Assembly (NCBI RefSeq): GCF_010015475.1
Contig: NZ_SSNI01000025.1
Coordinates: forward strand, 1-64,000
DNA: 64,000 bases
DNA from: Pontibacter pamirensis
Lineage (GTDB): Bacteria > Bacteroidota > Bacteroidia > Cytophagales > Hymenobacteraceae
Direction of reading: 5' to 3'
A model generated the notes under the pieces. It worked only from the letters and a program-made list of their open reading frames with translations. It was not told the DNA's origin and ran no database searches. Positions 25,730 through 34,882 of this stretch are shown here, piece after piece. Position 1 is the first letter of the stretch. Each line of letters opens with the position of its first letter. Position numbers and translations under genes: made by a program.

Positions 25730-26623
25730 ATGATTCCTGCTTTACAACCCGGCGACAGCATTGCCATTATTGCCACTGCCCGTAAAATAACCTTCCCTGA
25801 AATAGAGCTTGCCATCAGCACCTTCGAAAGCTGGGGACTGAAAGTAGTACTGGGGAAAACAATTGGCGCCAGCTACAACTATTTTGCCGGCGATGATGCT
25901 TTGCGCCTGCAGGACCTGCAGCAGATGATGGACAACCCGGAAATAAAAGCCATTGTCTGTGCCCGCGGCGGCTACGGCACCACCCGCATTATCGACCAGG
26001 TGGATTTCACACAGTTCAAGAAGCACCCAAAGTGGCTGGTAGGCTTTAGTGATGTCACAGCCCTGCACAGCCACATCCATACCCTTGGTATCGAAAGTGT
26101 GCACGCCATCATGCCCTTGCTATTTCCTAAGGAAGGCACCACTGACTCTATTGAGACGCTGCGTAAGGTATTATTTGGGGAAGAGTTAAGCTATACAGTT
26201 GCACCGCATGAACTTAACCGCACCGGCACCGGACAAGGGAAGTTGATAGGCGGAAACCTCTCGATGCTGGGCACCCTTACCGGCACACGCTCTGACAGCG
26301 ACACCGCAGGCAAAATTCTATTCCTGGAAGACCTGGACGAATACCTCTACCACATCGATCGTATGATGGTGCACCTCGACCGCAGCGGCAAGTTAGCACA
26401 ACTCTCCGGCCTCATCATCGGCGACATGAGTGACATGAAGGATCCTGCCACTCCATTCGGTAAAACCGCTTACGAGATTATTCTGGAGCACACGGGCAAG
26501 TATAACTATCCTGTTTGTTATGGCTTTCCGGTAGGGCATGAGCCGCTGAACTTAGCTTTGGTTTGTGGCCGTGACGCGAAGTTGGAGGTAAGTGAGCAGG
26601 GGGCGGTGTTATGGTACGTATAA
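25730..26623 (+). CDS. LD-carboxypeptidase (peptidase S66)
   Basis: A 297-residue cytoplasmic serine peptidase trimming the terminal D-Ala from tetrapeptide muropeptides during murein recycling. Catalytic residues by family pattern: S107 (VGFSDVTALH), E200 (LFLEDLDEY) and H270 (FPVGHEPLN). The open frame extends upstream to 25169, but that part is antisense to AbgT and has no family match; the ATG at 25730 starts the conserved ALQPGDSIAIIATAR strand. Confidence 0.9.
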   Translation: MIPALQPGDSIAIIATARKITFPEIELAISTFESWGLKVVLGKTIGASYNYFAGDDALRLQDLQQMMDNPEIKAIVCARGGYGTTRIIDQVDFTQFKKHPKWLVGFSDVTALHSHIHTLGIESVHAIMPLLFPKEGTTDSIETLRKVLFGEELSYTVAPHELNRTGTGQGKLIGGNLSMLGTLTGTRSDSDTAGKILFLEDLDEYLYHIDRMMVHLDRSGKLAQLSGLIIGDMSDMKDPATPFGKTAYEIILEHTGKYNYPVCYGFPVGHEPLNLALVCGRDAKLEVSEQGAVLWYV

Positions 26624-26762
26624 CTGGTTAAAGTATACTATTACACCTGATACGAGAAGATATTCAGAATGCAAGAACAACCTCATTGCGCATATTTTTA
26701 TTGATAATAACAACAAGCCCACTTATCCGTTTTAAATTATACATAGAAATAAAAAAAAGATT

Positions 26763-26996
26763 ATGCAGACTATACGATTAAGGGTAAACGAAAAAGTATA
26801 TGAGCATTTGATGTGGTTTCTCAGCAAGTTCAATAAAGATGAACTGCAAATCATTGAGGAGGGCGAGGAGTTTGCGTCTATTCAAAAAGATTTACAGCAA
26901 GAACTGACAAGGGTCGAAGAAGGTAGTGCCGAGTTTATTGATTTGCAGCAGCTTGATACAGATCTGGAATCCACTATTCAAAAATATGAAGCTTAA
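26763..26996 (+). CDS. small antitoxin-like protein
   Basis: A 77-residue acidic helical protein: a start typical of small DNA-binding antitoxins (MQTIRLRVNEKVYEHLMWFLSKF) followed by an acidic tail. The spacing, and an 11-base overlap with a decayed RelE/ParE-type gene, identify it as the antitoxin partner by context. Intact, unlike its toxin. Confidence 0.65.
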   Translation: MQTIRLRVNEKVYEHLMWFLSKFNKDELQIIEEGEEFASIQKDLQQELTRVEEGSAEFIDLQQLDTDLESTIQKYEA

Positions 26997-27277
26997 AGTC
27001 ACGAAAGGCTTCAGAGATAAGTTGAATGCTCAGGTAGACTGTATCGCAAAGGATAAACCGGCAGCTGCACGAAAATTCAAAAATGACCTTATTTCAAAAA
27101 ATCAAAGAGATTCCTGAGATGCCCTTTAAAAACAGGAAGTCAATTTTCTTTGACAGAGATGACATAAGAGATTTAGTTTTCAAAGGTTATATCATAATCT
27201 ACAAGGTAAATTAGAAATCACAGGAAATTCAGGTGTTCGGATTAACTAGATATGAACAAGATCCCTTTAAAAAATGA
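26986..27277 (+). pseudogene. decayed RelE/ParE-family toxin
   Basis: It starts at ATG 26986 (MKLKVTKGFRDKLNAQVDCI) and is open to a stop at 27117. In the next frame the reading continues with IKEIPEMPFKNRKSI and FDRDDIRDLVFKGYIIIYKV, the core of ParE/RelE toxins, so a frameshift lies near 27090-27105 (A-rich run). A TAG at 27212-27214 interrupts again before QVFGLTRYEQDPFKK and a TGA ending at 27277. Two lesions make a sequencing error less likely than true decay. Confidence 0.7.
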
Positions 27278-27318
27278 TTGCTAGTACTACCCTAACGAAT
27301 CAATACTCCTCCTGTACC

Positions 27319-28026
27319 CTACGCCGCCTGGTCTATCCCCTTTTCCCGCACATCCTGGTAATAATTGCAGATGCTGTTGAGCACGCATTCCCCACACTTC
27401 GGGCTGTAAAAAGTGCAGACACGCTGGCCATGCCAGAACAGGTGCTTGTGAAAGTTAAAAAGTTCTATAGCGTCCGGCGGCAGCATCCGGAGGAGCAGGT
27501 CATGGGCTTTGTTGGCGGTTACCTTCGCCCCGATTAGCCCTACCCGCTGGCTTACCCGGAATACATGCGTATCAACAGGCAGCACGGGCTTCTTGAAGTT
27601 GAAAAGCAGGAGTAAAGTAGCTGTCTTTAAGCCTACGCCAGGCAACTTTGTCAGCCAGTCCATGGCCTCCTGCACAGGCATCTCTTTCAAAAAACCGATA
27701 CTTATCTCTCCCCGTTCTTCTTTTATAATGCGGAGCGTCTGCTGTATCTGGGGGGCTTTCTGCAAAGGATATCGGGTGGTTTGCACAGCATCCGCCAGTT
27801 CGTCTACGTCTGCGTTCATTACGCCCTCCCAGTCGCCGAAGCGATCCAGCATGGTATTATATGCTTTTTCTTCGTCGGCATGATTGGTACGGTGCGAGAG
27901 CATGGTAGAGATCAACTCGTGCATCGGGTCGCGCCGGCTATTCAGTGTTAGGCGCTTGTAGATCTCGTTCAGCAACTCGTGCGTCATCAGCGCCTTGTCT
28001 TCCTGGGGCAGTTTATGAGCATCCAT
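27319..28026 (-). CDS. nth: endonuclease III family DNA glycosylase
   Basis: A 235-residue HhH-GPD glycosylase/AP lyase for base excision repair of oxidised pyrimidines. Hairpin-helix-hairpin LPGVGLKTAT carries the catalytic lysine (K134), and D152 lies in VLPVDTHVFR. The C-terminal [4Fe-4S] loop C-x6-C-x2-C-x5-C is complete (CTFYSPKCGECVLNSIC). Slightly longer than E. coli Nth because of the N-terminus. A paralogous glycosylase type cannot be fully excluded, hence a moderate confidence on the symbol. Confidence 0.85.
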   Translation of the reverse strand: MDAHKLPQEDKALMTHELLNEIYKRLTLNSRRDPMHELISTMLSHRTNHADEEKAYNTMLDRFGDWEGVMNADVDELADAVQTTRYPLQKAPQIQQTLRIIKEERGEISIGFLKEMPVQEAMDWLTKLPGVGLKTATLLLLFNFKKPVLPVDTHVFRVSQRVGLIGAKVTANKAHDLLLRMLPPDAIELFNFHKHLFWHGQRVCTFYSPKCGECVLNSICNYYQDVREKGIDQAA

Positions 28027-28273
28027 AGGCCTATACGTATCAGGCTATAATTTACGGCAGTGCCTGTACCTGTGTTGGTTTTGATACTTCGCAGTCAACC
28101 ATCATGCAATGCATACCTGCTGAACACAACGACTACTGTATATTATAGGTTTACTTTAAAGTTTTCAACATCCCCTTAAAAAATATAACTATATACACAA
28201 CTATTTTCACCCCTTTCCGCTATATGCTTTAATCTGTTCAGTGCAGCCTATGTTGTCACATTTATAAACTTGT

Positions 28274-28963
28274 ATGCAAATTAAATTTTTAGGGACAGGC
28301 GGAGCATTTGATACCGACTATCGTAACTCGGCTGCTTTGCTGGAATTCAGAGATATCAACTTATTGATCGATTGTGGGTTTACCGTGTTCTCAACGTTGG
28401 TGGAGAAGAATCTGACACAGAAGATAGATCATATCATACTCACACACTTGCACAACGACCACTGCGGCAGCCTGGCAAACCTGCTCCTCTACAAACATAT
28501 TGTGGAGAAGAGCAAGCGCCCTATCATACTTTACCCTTCAGAGCAGTTTAAGCAGCAGCTTTATAAGTTTCTGGAACTACAGGTAAAAGATCCGGATAAA
28601 TATGCTGAATTCGTGCCCCTCGATCAGGTAGAGGGCATTATCCCCATTGACACCTATGGCCAGCACTCAGAGGGCCTGCAGACTTACGCCTATATTTTCG
28701 ATAATGAAAGCCGCATTGTATACTCCGGAGACCTGAGTAAGCCAGAAGTGCTATTCGAAAGACTAGAACGGCTACCAGGAAAAAAAACAAGTGTTTTCCA
28801 CGACATTACCTTTAACTCCGATAACACCGGCCACACCTACTATAAGAAGTTGCTGCCTTACATAAATGGCATTGACATGTACGGTTACCACTGCGACCCC
28901 ACACAAAGCCCTCAGGACAACCCTATCAGGCTGGTATTCCACGAAAAGGCGCTGATGGCGTAA
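28274..28963 (+). CDS. MBL-fold metallo-hydrolase (RNase Z-like)
   Basis: A 229-residue metallo-beta-lactamase-fold protein. Metal motif H58-L-H60-N-D62-H63 (LTHLHNDHCG), GTGGAFDTDYRNSA at the N-terminus, SRIVYSGDLSKPE in the second half and a late histidine motif (GYHCDP). It resembles RNase Z-like MBL enzymes but lacks an obvious tRNA exosite arm, so the substrate is unknown. Confidence 0.82.
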   Translation: MQIKFLGTGGAFDTDYRNSAALLEFRDINLLIDCGFTVFSTLVEKNLTQKIDHIILTHLHNDHCGSLANLLLYKHIVEKSKRPIILYPSEQFKQQLYKFLELQVKDPDKYAEFVPLDQVEGIIPIDTYGQHSEGLQTYAYIFDNESRIVYSGDLSKPEVLFERLERLPGKKTSVFHDITFNSDNTGHTYYKKLLPYINGIDMYGYHCDPTQSPQDNPIRLVFHEKALMA

Positions 28964-29172
28964 AACGGCTGCTTTCAAATCCTTGATTGCTTTCTTAGCG
29001 AGCTTTCTCCCTTTTTCAGGCGCATAAAAAAATGAATTGCTGTTGCTGATTTACGGCGTGCCGTGAAAATCAAAATACCGGATTTACAGCCTGTTATGCT
29101 ATAAAATTCTTGTGCACTAAAACCTATCTTGCGCATAAAGGTTAACGCTGCAGAACAAAAATCTTCTGCCTG

Positions 29173-29820
29173 ATGTACCATGTAACCATGACCGCGAGAC
29201 CAGATGCCAAAAGGCCATACCTGAGCCAGCCCCTGCATATACTCTATAGCCTGCTGTTTGCCGGTTTCTGGGTGTACACAGGGCTTACCACGCCTGACCT
29301 GGTAAATTGGTTGATGGAGAATACACTCACGCTATCCCTGATCATTTTCCTGGTGGCGTTTTACAATATCTTTCGCTTTTCAGACACAAGCTACACGCTT
29401 ATATTCCTGTTCCTGCTACTGCATGTGTATGGCAGCCAGTATCAGTATGCTGAGAATCCGTTTGGAGAATGGCTCAAAGAGCAGTACGGCTTTCAGCGAA
29501 ACCACTATGACAGACTGGTGCACCTGGGTTTTGGCCTCTTGCTCGCTTATCCGATGCATGAGGTGCTGGCCTACGGCTTTAAGGTAACACCTTACTGGCT
29601 GACGTTCCTGATGCCGGTAGAGTTCATATTATCTTTCAGTGCCCTGTATGAGATAGTGGAGTGGCTGGTAGCCGATGTTGCGTTTAGTGGCACTGAGCAG
29701 GGAATGGATTTCCTGGGGATGCAGGGCGATATATGGGATGCTCAGAAAGACATTGCCTTAGCATTTGTGGGCGGTATAGTAGCCATGGGAACAGCATTTG
29801 CTTTAAAGCGCCGGCGATAG
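29173..29820 (+). CDS. DUF2238 (YjdF-like) membrane protein
   Basis: A 215-residue membrane protein with six or so hydrophobic segments and the family's charged motif block GFQRNHYDRLVHLGFGLLLAYP, then EWLVADVAFSGTEQGMDFLGMQGDIWDAQKD. These match the DUF2238 family. Function unknown. The start may be 29173 or the ATG at 29188, five codons later. Confidence 0.85.
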   Translation: MYHVTMTARPDAKRPYLSQPLHILYSLLFAGFWVYTGLTTPDLVNWLMENTLTLSLIIFLVAFYNIFRFSDTSYTLIFLFLLLHVYGSQYQYAENPFGEWLKEQYGFQRNHYDRLVHLGFGLLLAYPMHEVLAYGFKVTPYWLTFLMPVEFILSFSALYEIVEWLVADVAFSGTEQGMDFLGMQGDIWDAQKDIALAFVGGIVAMGTAFALKRRR

Positions 29821-29991
29821 CTGAAAGAAATGAGCTAAATGGCAGCAAAAAACATTTAGGCTTGATTTTATCAGCTGTCTCTTTAAAAATGAAGACTTGG
29901 AGGCAACCTGCCAAAAGCATGAATCATTTAAGTTTACCGGAACACATCACCAGCGTTCTGATATGATTCTTCATTTCCCCCGCAACAGGCA

Positions 29992-30132
29992 CTATTTAGT
30001 CTCTGCAGAAGTCCCTTTTCCTGTAATAGTGGTCGCAGAGGCATCAGCCACCAGACGTTCGCAGGCACTAAAAAAGGCAGTGATCAGCAGGCTCAGGAGA
30101 GCCATGTATAAGTATTTCCTAATCATGTTCAT
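29992..30132 (-). CDS. 46-residue lipoprotein
   Basis: Small gene on the minus strand: charged start (MNMIRKYLY), hydrophobic core (MALLSLLITAF) and a lipobox FFSAC with the lipid-acceptor cysteine at residue 24, then a 22-residue mature tail ending GTSAETK. A TATCTTTG -7-like box (30147-30140) sits 8 bases before the ATG. Such tiny lipoproteins are common but easily missed; function unknown. The overlapping + strand frame (29897-30214) has no such features. Confidence 0.65.
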   Translation of the reverse strand: MNMIRKYLYMALLSLLITAFFSACERLVADASATTITGKGTSAETK

Positions 30133-30193
30133 GGCCGGGCAAAGATATATTTCAACAAGATTTCAGCAGGTTCAACTGTGTAATACTGGTCGT

Positions 30194-30225
30194 AAAAAAG
30201 CCAGCCGCACATAAGTGCGGCTGGC
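30194..30225 (-). terminator. terminator of the downstream ompA-like gene
   Basis: On the minus strand GCCAGCCGCAC pairs with GTGCGGCTGGC (11 bp) and is followed by TTTTTT (30199-30194). Confidence 0.85.
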
Positions 30226-30250
30226 AGTAAATAAAAAAATCAGGCTGTTA

Positions 30251-30964
30251 TTACAAGTCGCCTCGTTCAGCGGCTTTCTTCATATCTTCGTTTGCAAAGA
30301 TAGCAATCTCAACACGTCGGTTCTTCTGGCGGCCAGCTTCCGTCGTGTTGTCGGCAATCGGCTGGTCAAAGGCATATCCCTGTGTGGTTATACGGCTACG
30401 ATCAACACCCAAAGAGGCAGCATAGTCTGCTACAGCCTGGGCACGGCGCTCAGACAATGGCTGGTTGATCTCACGTGAACCAGTATTGTCTGTATGTCCT
30501 TCAATCACAATATTTGTGTCAGGGTACTTCTTCAGCGTTTCGGCTAGTTGTGAAATTTCTGTTTGAGCAGCTGGCTGTAACTGTGCAGAGTTCGTCGGGA
30601 ACAGGATACCAGAGTCAAACGTGATTTTTATACCTTCTCCAACGCGCTCTACTTCCGCATTCTCCAGGTCTCGTTCCAGTTCCTCGGCCTGCTTGTCCAT
30701 TCTGCGCCCGATGATGGCACCAGTCGTACCCCCCACAGCAGCACCGATTATAGCACCCGCAGCTGTGTTACCAGCCACTCTACCGATTACGCCACCTACC
30801 ACGGCACCAGAACCAGCACCAATCACACCGCCTTTTGTAGTTCTGCTCATTCCACCGTTATCAGAAGCAGTACCAGCCTGCTGAGAAGATGTACAAGAGG
30901 TGGATAAGAAGCCAAGTAAGGCGAATATGGATAGATAAATTCTTAGGTTTTTCATGTTTTTCAT
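30251..30964 (-). CDS. OmpA-family lipoprotein with glycine zipper
   Basis: A 237-residue envelope protein. Lipobox LSTSC (cysteine near residue 25), glycine-zipper helices (~45-95; GAGSGAVVGGVIGRVAG, GAIIGAAVGGTTGAIIG), then an OmpA C-terminal peptidoglycan-binding domain (NIVIEGHTDNTGSREINQ, LSERRAQAVADYAASLGV, NRRVEIAIF). Likely links the outer membrane to murein. It is a close paralog of the next gene upstream; the two are separated by a terminator, so each is its own unit. Confidence 0.9.
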   Translation of the reverse strand: MKNMKNLRIYLSIFALLGFLSTSCTSSQQAGTASDNGGMSRTTKGGVIGAGSGAVVGGVIGRVAGNTAAGAIIGAAVGGTTGAIIGRRMDKQAEELERDLENAEVERVGEGIKITFDSGILFPTNSAQLQPAAQTEISQLAETLKKYPDTNIVIEGHTDNTGSREINQPLSERRAQAVADYAASLGVDRSRITTQGYAFDQPIADNTTEAGRQKNRRVEIAIFANEDMKKAAERGDL

Positions 30965-31204
30965 CTTAAGTAAAATTTTATGAACTCGAAGTTCAGTGGT
31001 AAATACTACTCTTTCTTTTTAAAAATGTTCGGTAACTATAAGCTCCTCCGCTTATCAATCAGCACTTAAACGGCCGTTGCCGCTAAAGGTTAGCCCTTTA
31101 GAAGTTTTAAATATTTTACTATTTAACGTTCCCAACATTGTCAGGTTCTGGGGACTTCAGCGCTTTAGAACTATTTCACACCGCCACCCGCACAAGGCGG
31201 CTAT

Positions 31205-31233
31205 AAAAAAGCAGCGCCCGCCAACTTGCGCTG
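31205..31233 (-). terminator. terminator of the second ompA-like gene
   Basis: On the minus strand CAGCGC (31233-31228) pairs with GCGCTG (31217-31212), followed by CTTTTTT. The rest of the 300-base gap between the two paralogs shows nothing I can name. Confidence 0.6.
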
Positions 31234-31270
31234 GACGGACACTACCTCAAAAAACAGGAAGTAAAATCTA

Positions 31271-32023
31271 CTAATTCAGCGCGCCAGACTCGGCGGCTTG
31301 CTTTAATTCTTCGTTGGCTACAATGATGATTTCCACACGGCGGTTCTGCTGGCGGCCTTCTACCGTAGTGTTATCAGCAATTGGCTGGTCATAGCTGTAG
31401 CCTTTCGCCTGCAGACGACCATTTTCCACACCCAGGCTGCGGGCATAAGAAGCCACTGCCTCGGCACGACGCTCCGACAACTTCTGGTTAAGTTCATAAG
31501 AACCTGAGTTGTCTGTATGGCCTTCTACAATTACGTTTGTTCCCGGATAATCTTTAAGCGTTTTTGCCAGCTTCTCAATGTCTCGCTTAGCATTGGGGCT
31601 CAGTTCTGCAGAGTTAACCTGGAAAAGGATACCAGAATCAAAGTTCACACGAATAGCTTCGCCTACGCGCTCTACCTTAGCACCTTCCATTGTCTTCTCC
31701 AGTTCTTCTGCCTGCTTGTCCATGCGTCTGCCAATTACGGCACCTGTGGCACCACCTACGGCTGCACCTACAATGGCACCGGCGGCAGTGTTACCTAACC
31801 TGTTACCAATTAATCCACCAAGCACAGCACCGCCACCGGCTCCGATGATGCCGCCTTTTGTGGTTTTCTTCATGCCGGGCTTGTCGGGCTCCGTTTCAGC
31901 GGTTTTGGCTTGCGTCGTTGTTTCGTAATCACCGGAGCCCGCTACGGGTGCCGTAGACTGGCACGAGGAAAACAGCATGGTCGCGGCTAAAAATGAGCTA
32001 AGAGTTATGTTAGTTAATTTCAT
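31271..32023 (-). CDS. OmpA-family lipoprotein with glycine zipper, paralog
   Basis: A 250-residue protein: lipobox MLFSSC (cysteine near residue 20), glycine zipper (GAGGGAVLGGLIGNRLG, GAIVGAAVGGATGAVIG), RRMDKQAEELEKTMEGAKVERVGE, and an OmpA domain (NVIVEGHTDNSGSYELNQ, NRRVEIIIVANEELKQ). It aligns with its neighbour along the whole length, so the pair arose by tandem duplication. Confidence 0.9.
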   Translation of the reverse strand: MKLTNITLSSFLAATMLFSSCQSTAPVAGSGDYETTTQAKTAETEPDKPGMKKTTKGGIIGAGGGAVLGGLIGNRLGNTAAGAIVGAAVGGATGAVIGRRMDKQAEELEKTMEGAKVERVGEAIRVNFDSGILFQVNSAELSPNAKRDIEKLAKTLKDYPGTNVIVEGHTDNSGSYELNQKLSERRAEAVASYARSLGVENGRLQAKGYSYDQPIADNTTVEGRQQNRRVEIIIVANEELKQAAESGALN

Positions 32024-32200
32024 GGTCTTGTTTGTAAAATTTTGGCTAATAATATTGTTGTTAAAATGTTAATTAAACTAAAGCATGCTTGATATCTCAA
32101 TTGCAACTCTCATGCCAGAACGAAACAAATACTGCTATAATATTTTGTAGCCAATATATTTTTCTGGTCTTATACAGGCTGCTTTTATATATCCCTGACA

Positions 32201-32241
32201 ATCAGCGGGGCCTGCTATAAAAAATAGCAGGCCCCGCTGAT
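32201..32241. terminator. 18-bp perfect hairpin after accD
   Basis: Arms 32201-32218 and 32224-32241 are perfect reverse complements around an A5 loop. It lies 19 bases past the accD stop. Neither side has a long T run outside the stem. Confidence 0.65.
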
Positions 32242-32259
32242 TTCATTTTACTTAAATGA

Positions 32260-33177
32260 TTATGATGCCTGTGCGGCTTTGCGCTTCTTCGGCTTTTCGC
32301 TTTTTGGTTCCGCTTCCTGAGCAGGAGGCATGACCATACTTAGCAGGTCTGTCAGCTTCTGCTTCATTGCCTTGCGGTCTACTATAAAATCGAGGAAGCC
32401 GTGCTCTAATACAAACTCAGCACTCTGGAAGCCTTTTGGCAGGTCTTTACCAATTGTTTCTTTGATCACGCGCGGGCCGGCGAACCCGATCAACGCACCT
32501 GGCTCTGCAATGTTAAAATCACCCAACATGGCATAAGAGGCTGTTACGCCACCCGTGGTAGGGTCTGTGAGCAGGGAAATGTAAGGCAACCCTTCCTCTG
32601 ACAAAAGCGCCAGTTTTGCCGATGTTTTCGCCATCTGCATGAGTGAGAAACCAGCTTCCATCATACGCGCACCGCCTGATTTAGAAATCATCAGGAATGG
32701 GGTGCGGTTTTGGCGGGCGTAGTCTATGGCACGTGCAATTTTCTCGCCCACCACCGAGCCCATCGAGCCGCCGATAAAGGCAAAGTCCATGCTGGCGATG
32801 GTGATGTCCTGGCCGTTTATTTTACCGTAGGCTGTGCGAACGGCATCTTTCAGGCCAGTTTTCTTTTCTGTGGCTGCAACGCGCTGTGGGTATGGCTTGG
32901 AATCCGTGAAATCAAGTGGGTCACCAGAAGTGAGGTTCTCGTCCATCTCCGTAAATTCGTTGTCATCAAACAGAATGGCAAAGTACTCTTTAGAACCAAT
33001 TCGGTCATGGTAATCGCACTTCACGCAGGTGTGCATGTTCTTGCGATGCTCGGCCATGCTGGTAACTGCTTTGCATTCCGAACATTTATACCACAACCCA
33101 TCCGGTGTCTCCTTCTTCTCCTCTGTGGGTGTGTGAATTCCTTTTTCAACTCTTTTAAACCAAGGCATCATAGACAA
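32260..33177 (-). CDS. accD: acetyl-CoA carboxylase carboxyltransferase subunit beta
   Basis: A 305-residue protein that, with AccA, transfers the carboxyl group from biotin to acetyl-CoA in fatty acid synthesis. The N-terminal four-cysteine zinc finger is complete (C32-x2-C35 and C51-x2-C54), followed by the crotonase-like carboxyltransferase core (KSGGARMMEAGFSLMQMAK, LTDPTTGGVTASYAMLGD). The lysine-rich tail ends KPKKRKAAQAS. Length is normal. Confidence 0.95.
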   Translation of the reverse strand: MSMMPWFKRVEKGIHTPTEEKKETPDGLWYKCSECKAVTSMAEHRKNMHTCVKCDYHDRIGSKEYFAILFDDNEFTEMDENLTSGDPLDFTDSKPYPQRVAATEKKTGLKDAVRTAYGKINGQDITIASMDFAFIGGSMGSVVGEKIARAIDYARQNRTPFLMISKSGGARMMEAGFSLMQMAKTSAKLALLSEEGLPYISLLTDPTTGGVTASYAMLGDFNIAEPGALIGFAGPRVIKETIGKDLPKGFQSAEFVLEHGFLDFIVDRKAMKQKLTDLLSMVMPPAQEAEPKSEKPKKRKAAQAS

Positions 33178-33234
33178 AAGCGTGCTTGCAGCACTTTTAA
33201 ATGTTGGGTACTATTTCTTTGCCAGGCAGCAAAG

Positions 33235-33294
33235 TGTAAAAAAACATAGCCTGCCCTAATCCTTCCCTCACAGAGGCTTCAGAAGAGGCAGGCT
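33235..33294 (-). terminator. fbaB terminator
   Basis: On the minus strand AGCCTGCC (33294-33287) pairs with GGCAGGCT (33255-33248), followed by a T7 run within 33247-33235. Confidence 0.65.
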
Positions 33295-33330
33295 GCAAAA
33301 ATATGTAATTATCTGCAGTTGTGCTACAAA

Positions 33331-34389
33331 TTATGCTACTGTAATCTCTTTTGCCAGATACACGTCCTGCACCGCATGCAGCAGCTCCACGCCTTCTTCA
33401 AATGGTCTTTGGAAAGCCCTCCTGCCCAGGATCAGCCCCGTGCCGCCGGCCCGCTTGTTGATAACGGCTGTGCGCACAGACTGCTGCAGGTCTGACTCCC
33501 CCTGAGATTCGCCGCCAGAATTGATGAGGCCGGCGCGGCCCATATAGCAGTTTGCCACCTGATAGCGGCACAAGTCGATGGGATGGTCAGTGCTTAGCTC
33601 GGTGTACATTCTTTTATCAGACTTTGAGAAGTTGATGGCAGTAAAGCCCCCGTTGGTTTCCGGCAGTTTCTGCTTGATGATGTCTGCCTGAATGGTTACA
33701 CCTAGGTGGTTGGCCTGGCCTGTAAGGTCTGCCGCCACATGATAATCTTTCCCGTCTTTTTTGAAAGCGCTGTTTCGGGTGTAGCACCATAAAATAGTGG
33801 CCATGCCCAACTGGTGTGCCCGCTCAAAAGCCTCCGCTACCTCTATAATCTGCCGCGACGATTCCTCAGAACCAAAGTAAATTGTGGCCCCCACGGCTGC
33901 CGCACCTAAATTCCAGGCCTCATCTACAGAACCGAACATAATCTGGTTGTACTTGCTTGGGTAAGTCAGCAGCTCGTTATGGTTTATTTTAACGATGAAC
34001 GGAATCTTATGGGCATACTTCCGAGACATCATCGCCAGGTTACCAAACGTAGTGGCCACCCCATTGCAGCCACCTTCTAAGGCCAGTTTCAGTATATTCT
34101 CCGGGTCAAAGTAAATAGGATTTGGGGCAAAGGAGGCGCCTGCTGTATGCTCGATGCCCTGGTCGATGGGCAAAATAGAAATATAGCCCGTACCTGCCAG
34201 GCGGCCATGGTCAAATAGCTGCTGCATGTTGCGCAGCACCTGCGGGCTGCGGTTCGTCTGAGCAAAAATCCTGTCTACGAAATCAGGGCCCGGCAAATGC
34301 AGCTGCTCTTTCCCGAAGGTTTTACTTTCATGCAGTAAAAGGCTATCCGCATCCTGGCCAAGGGTCAAAACAATGTCATCGTACGTCAT
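33331..34389 (-). CDS. fbaB: class I fructose-bisphosphate aldolase (DhnA type)
   Basis: A 352-residue Schiff-base aldolase of the archaeal/FbaB type for glycolysis and gluconeogenesis. Family stretches: ISILPIDQGIEHTAGASFAP, PFIVKINHNELLTYPSKY, SVDEAWNLGAAAVGATIYFG, and the C-terminal phosphate-binding GGTGLILGRRAFQR. Monocistronic: a terminator follows the gene and a long hairpin lies upstream. Confidence 0.92.
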   Translation of the reverse strand: MTYDDIVLTLGQDADSLLLHESKTFGKEQLHLPGPDFVDRIFAQTNRSPQVLRNMQQLFDHGRLAGTGYISILPIDQGIEHTAGASFAPNPIYFDPENILKLALEGGCNGVATTFGNLAMMSRKYAHKIPFIVKINHNELLTYPSKYNQIMFGSVDEAWNLGAAAVGATIYFGSEESSRQIIEVAEAFERAHQLGMATILWCYTRNSAFKKDGKDYHVAADLTGQANHLGVTIQADIIKQKLPETNGGFTAINFSKSDKRMYTELSTDHPIDLCRYQVANCYMGRAGLINSGGESQGESDLQQSVRTAVINKRAGGTGLILGRRAFQRPFEEGVELLHAVQDVYLAKEITVA

Positions 34390-34670
34390 CTGTCTTTAGC
34401 TTTTTAAATGGAGACACTTTGTGGATTATTGGTTTCGAATAAAAGGGGTGCTGAGGCACATATATACATGATCGGCAGCCTGATGAAGGTATCTTATTTT
34501 CGTTCGATGTAAAGCTGTCCGGCCTGTGAGGAAACCTGTTTTGAAGGGTTCCTTTAAAATTTATACTAAGAGCGGCTTAAAAAGTTGCTCTTTAAGAAAG
34601 CGCCAGCCACTTATATAAAACACCTGACACAGAGTATTTTAAACATCTATCCTCCCCTGCCTAGGTGCCC

Positions 34671-34739
34671 CTTTCACTCTTGGCAATAAAAAAAGTCCTT
34701 CTTGTAATGAAGGACTTTTTTTATTGCCAAGAGTGAAAG
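34671..34739. terminator. 31-bp perfect hairpin, bidirectional terminator
   Basis: The left arm 34671-34701 and right arm 34709-34739 are perfect reverse complements with a 7-nt loop. The stem contains A7 and T7 runs, so each strand has a U-rich segment inside the helix. It lies 144 bases beyond the SnoaL-like gene and about 280 bases before fbaB on the same strand. The stem is far longer than a terminator needs. Confidence 0.8.
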
Positions 34740-34882
34740 ATAGTGTGACCTTGTTAACAAAGGTCTTGCGGCAGTAGCGGTGTACTTGCAGTCATACAAA
34801 GTACATGAGAGGTGGGATTACTGCCTTCAATCTATGGCACTACTTGAAGGAGGGATTACGTTTTTTCTAACCGATGCAGCAA

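Noticed and set aside
29897..30214. A 105-residue + strand frame
   Set aside because: No signal, domain or start context; the opposite strand holds a convincing small lipoprotein.
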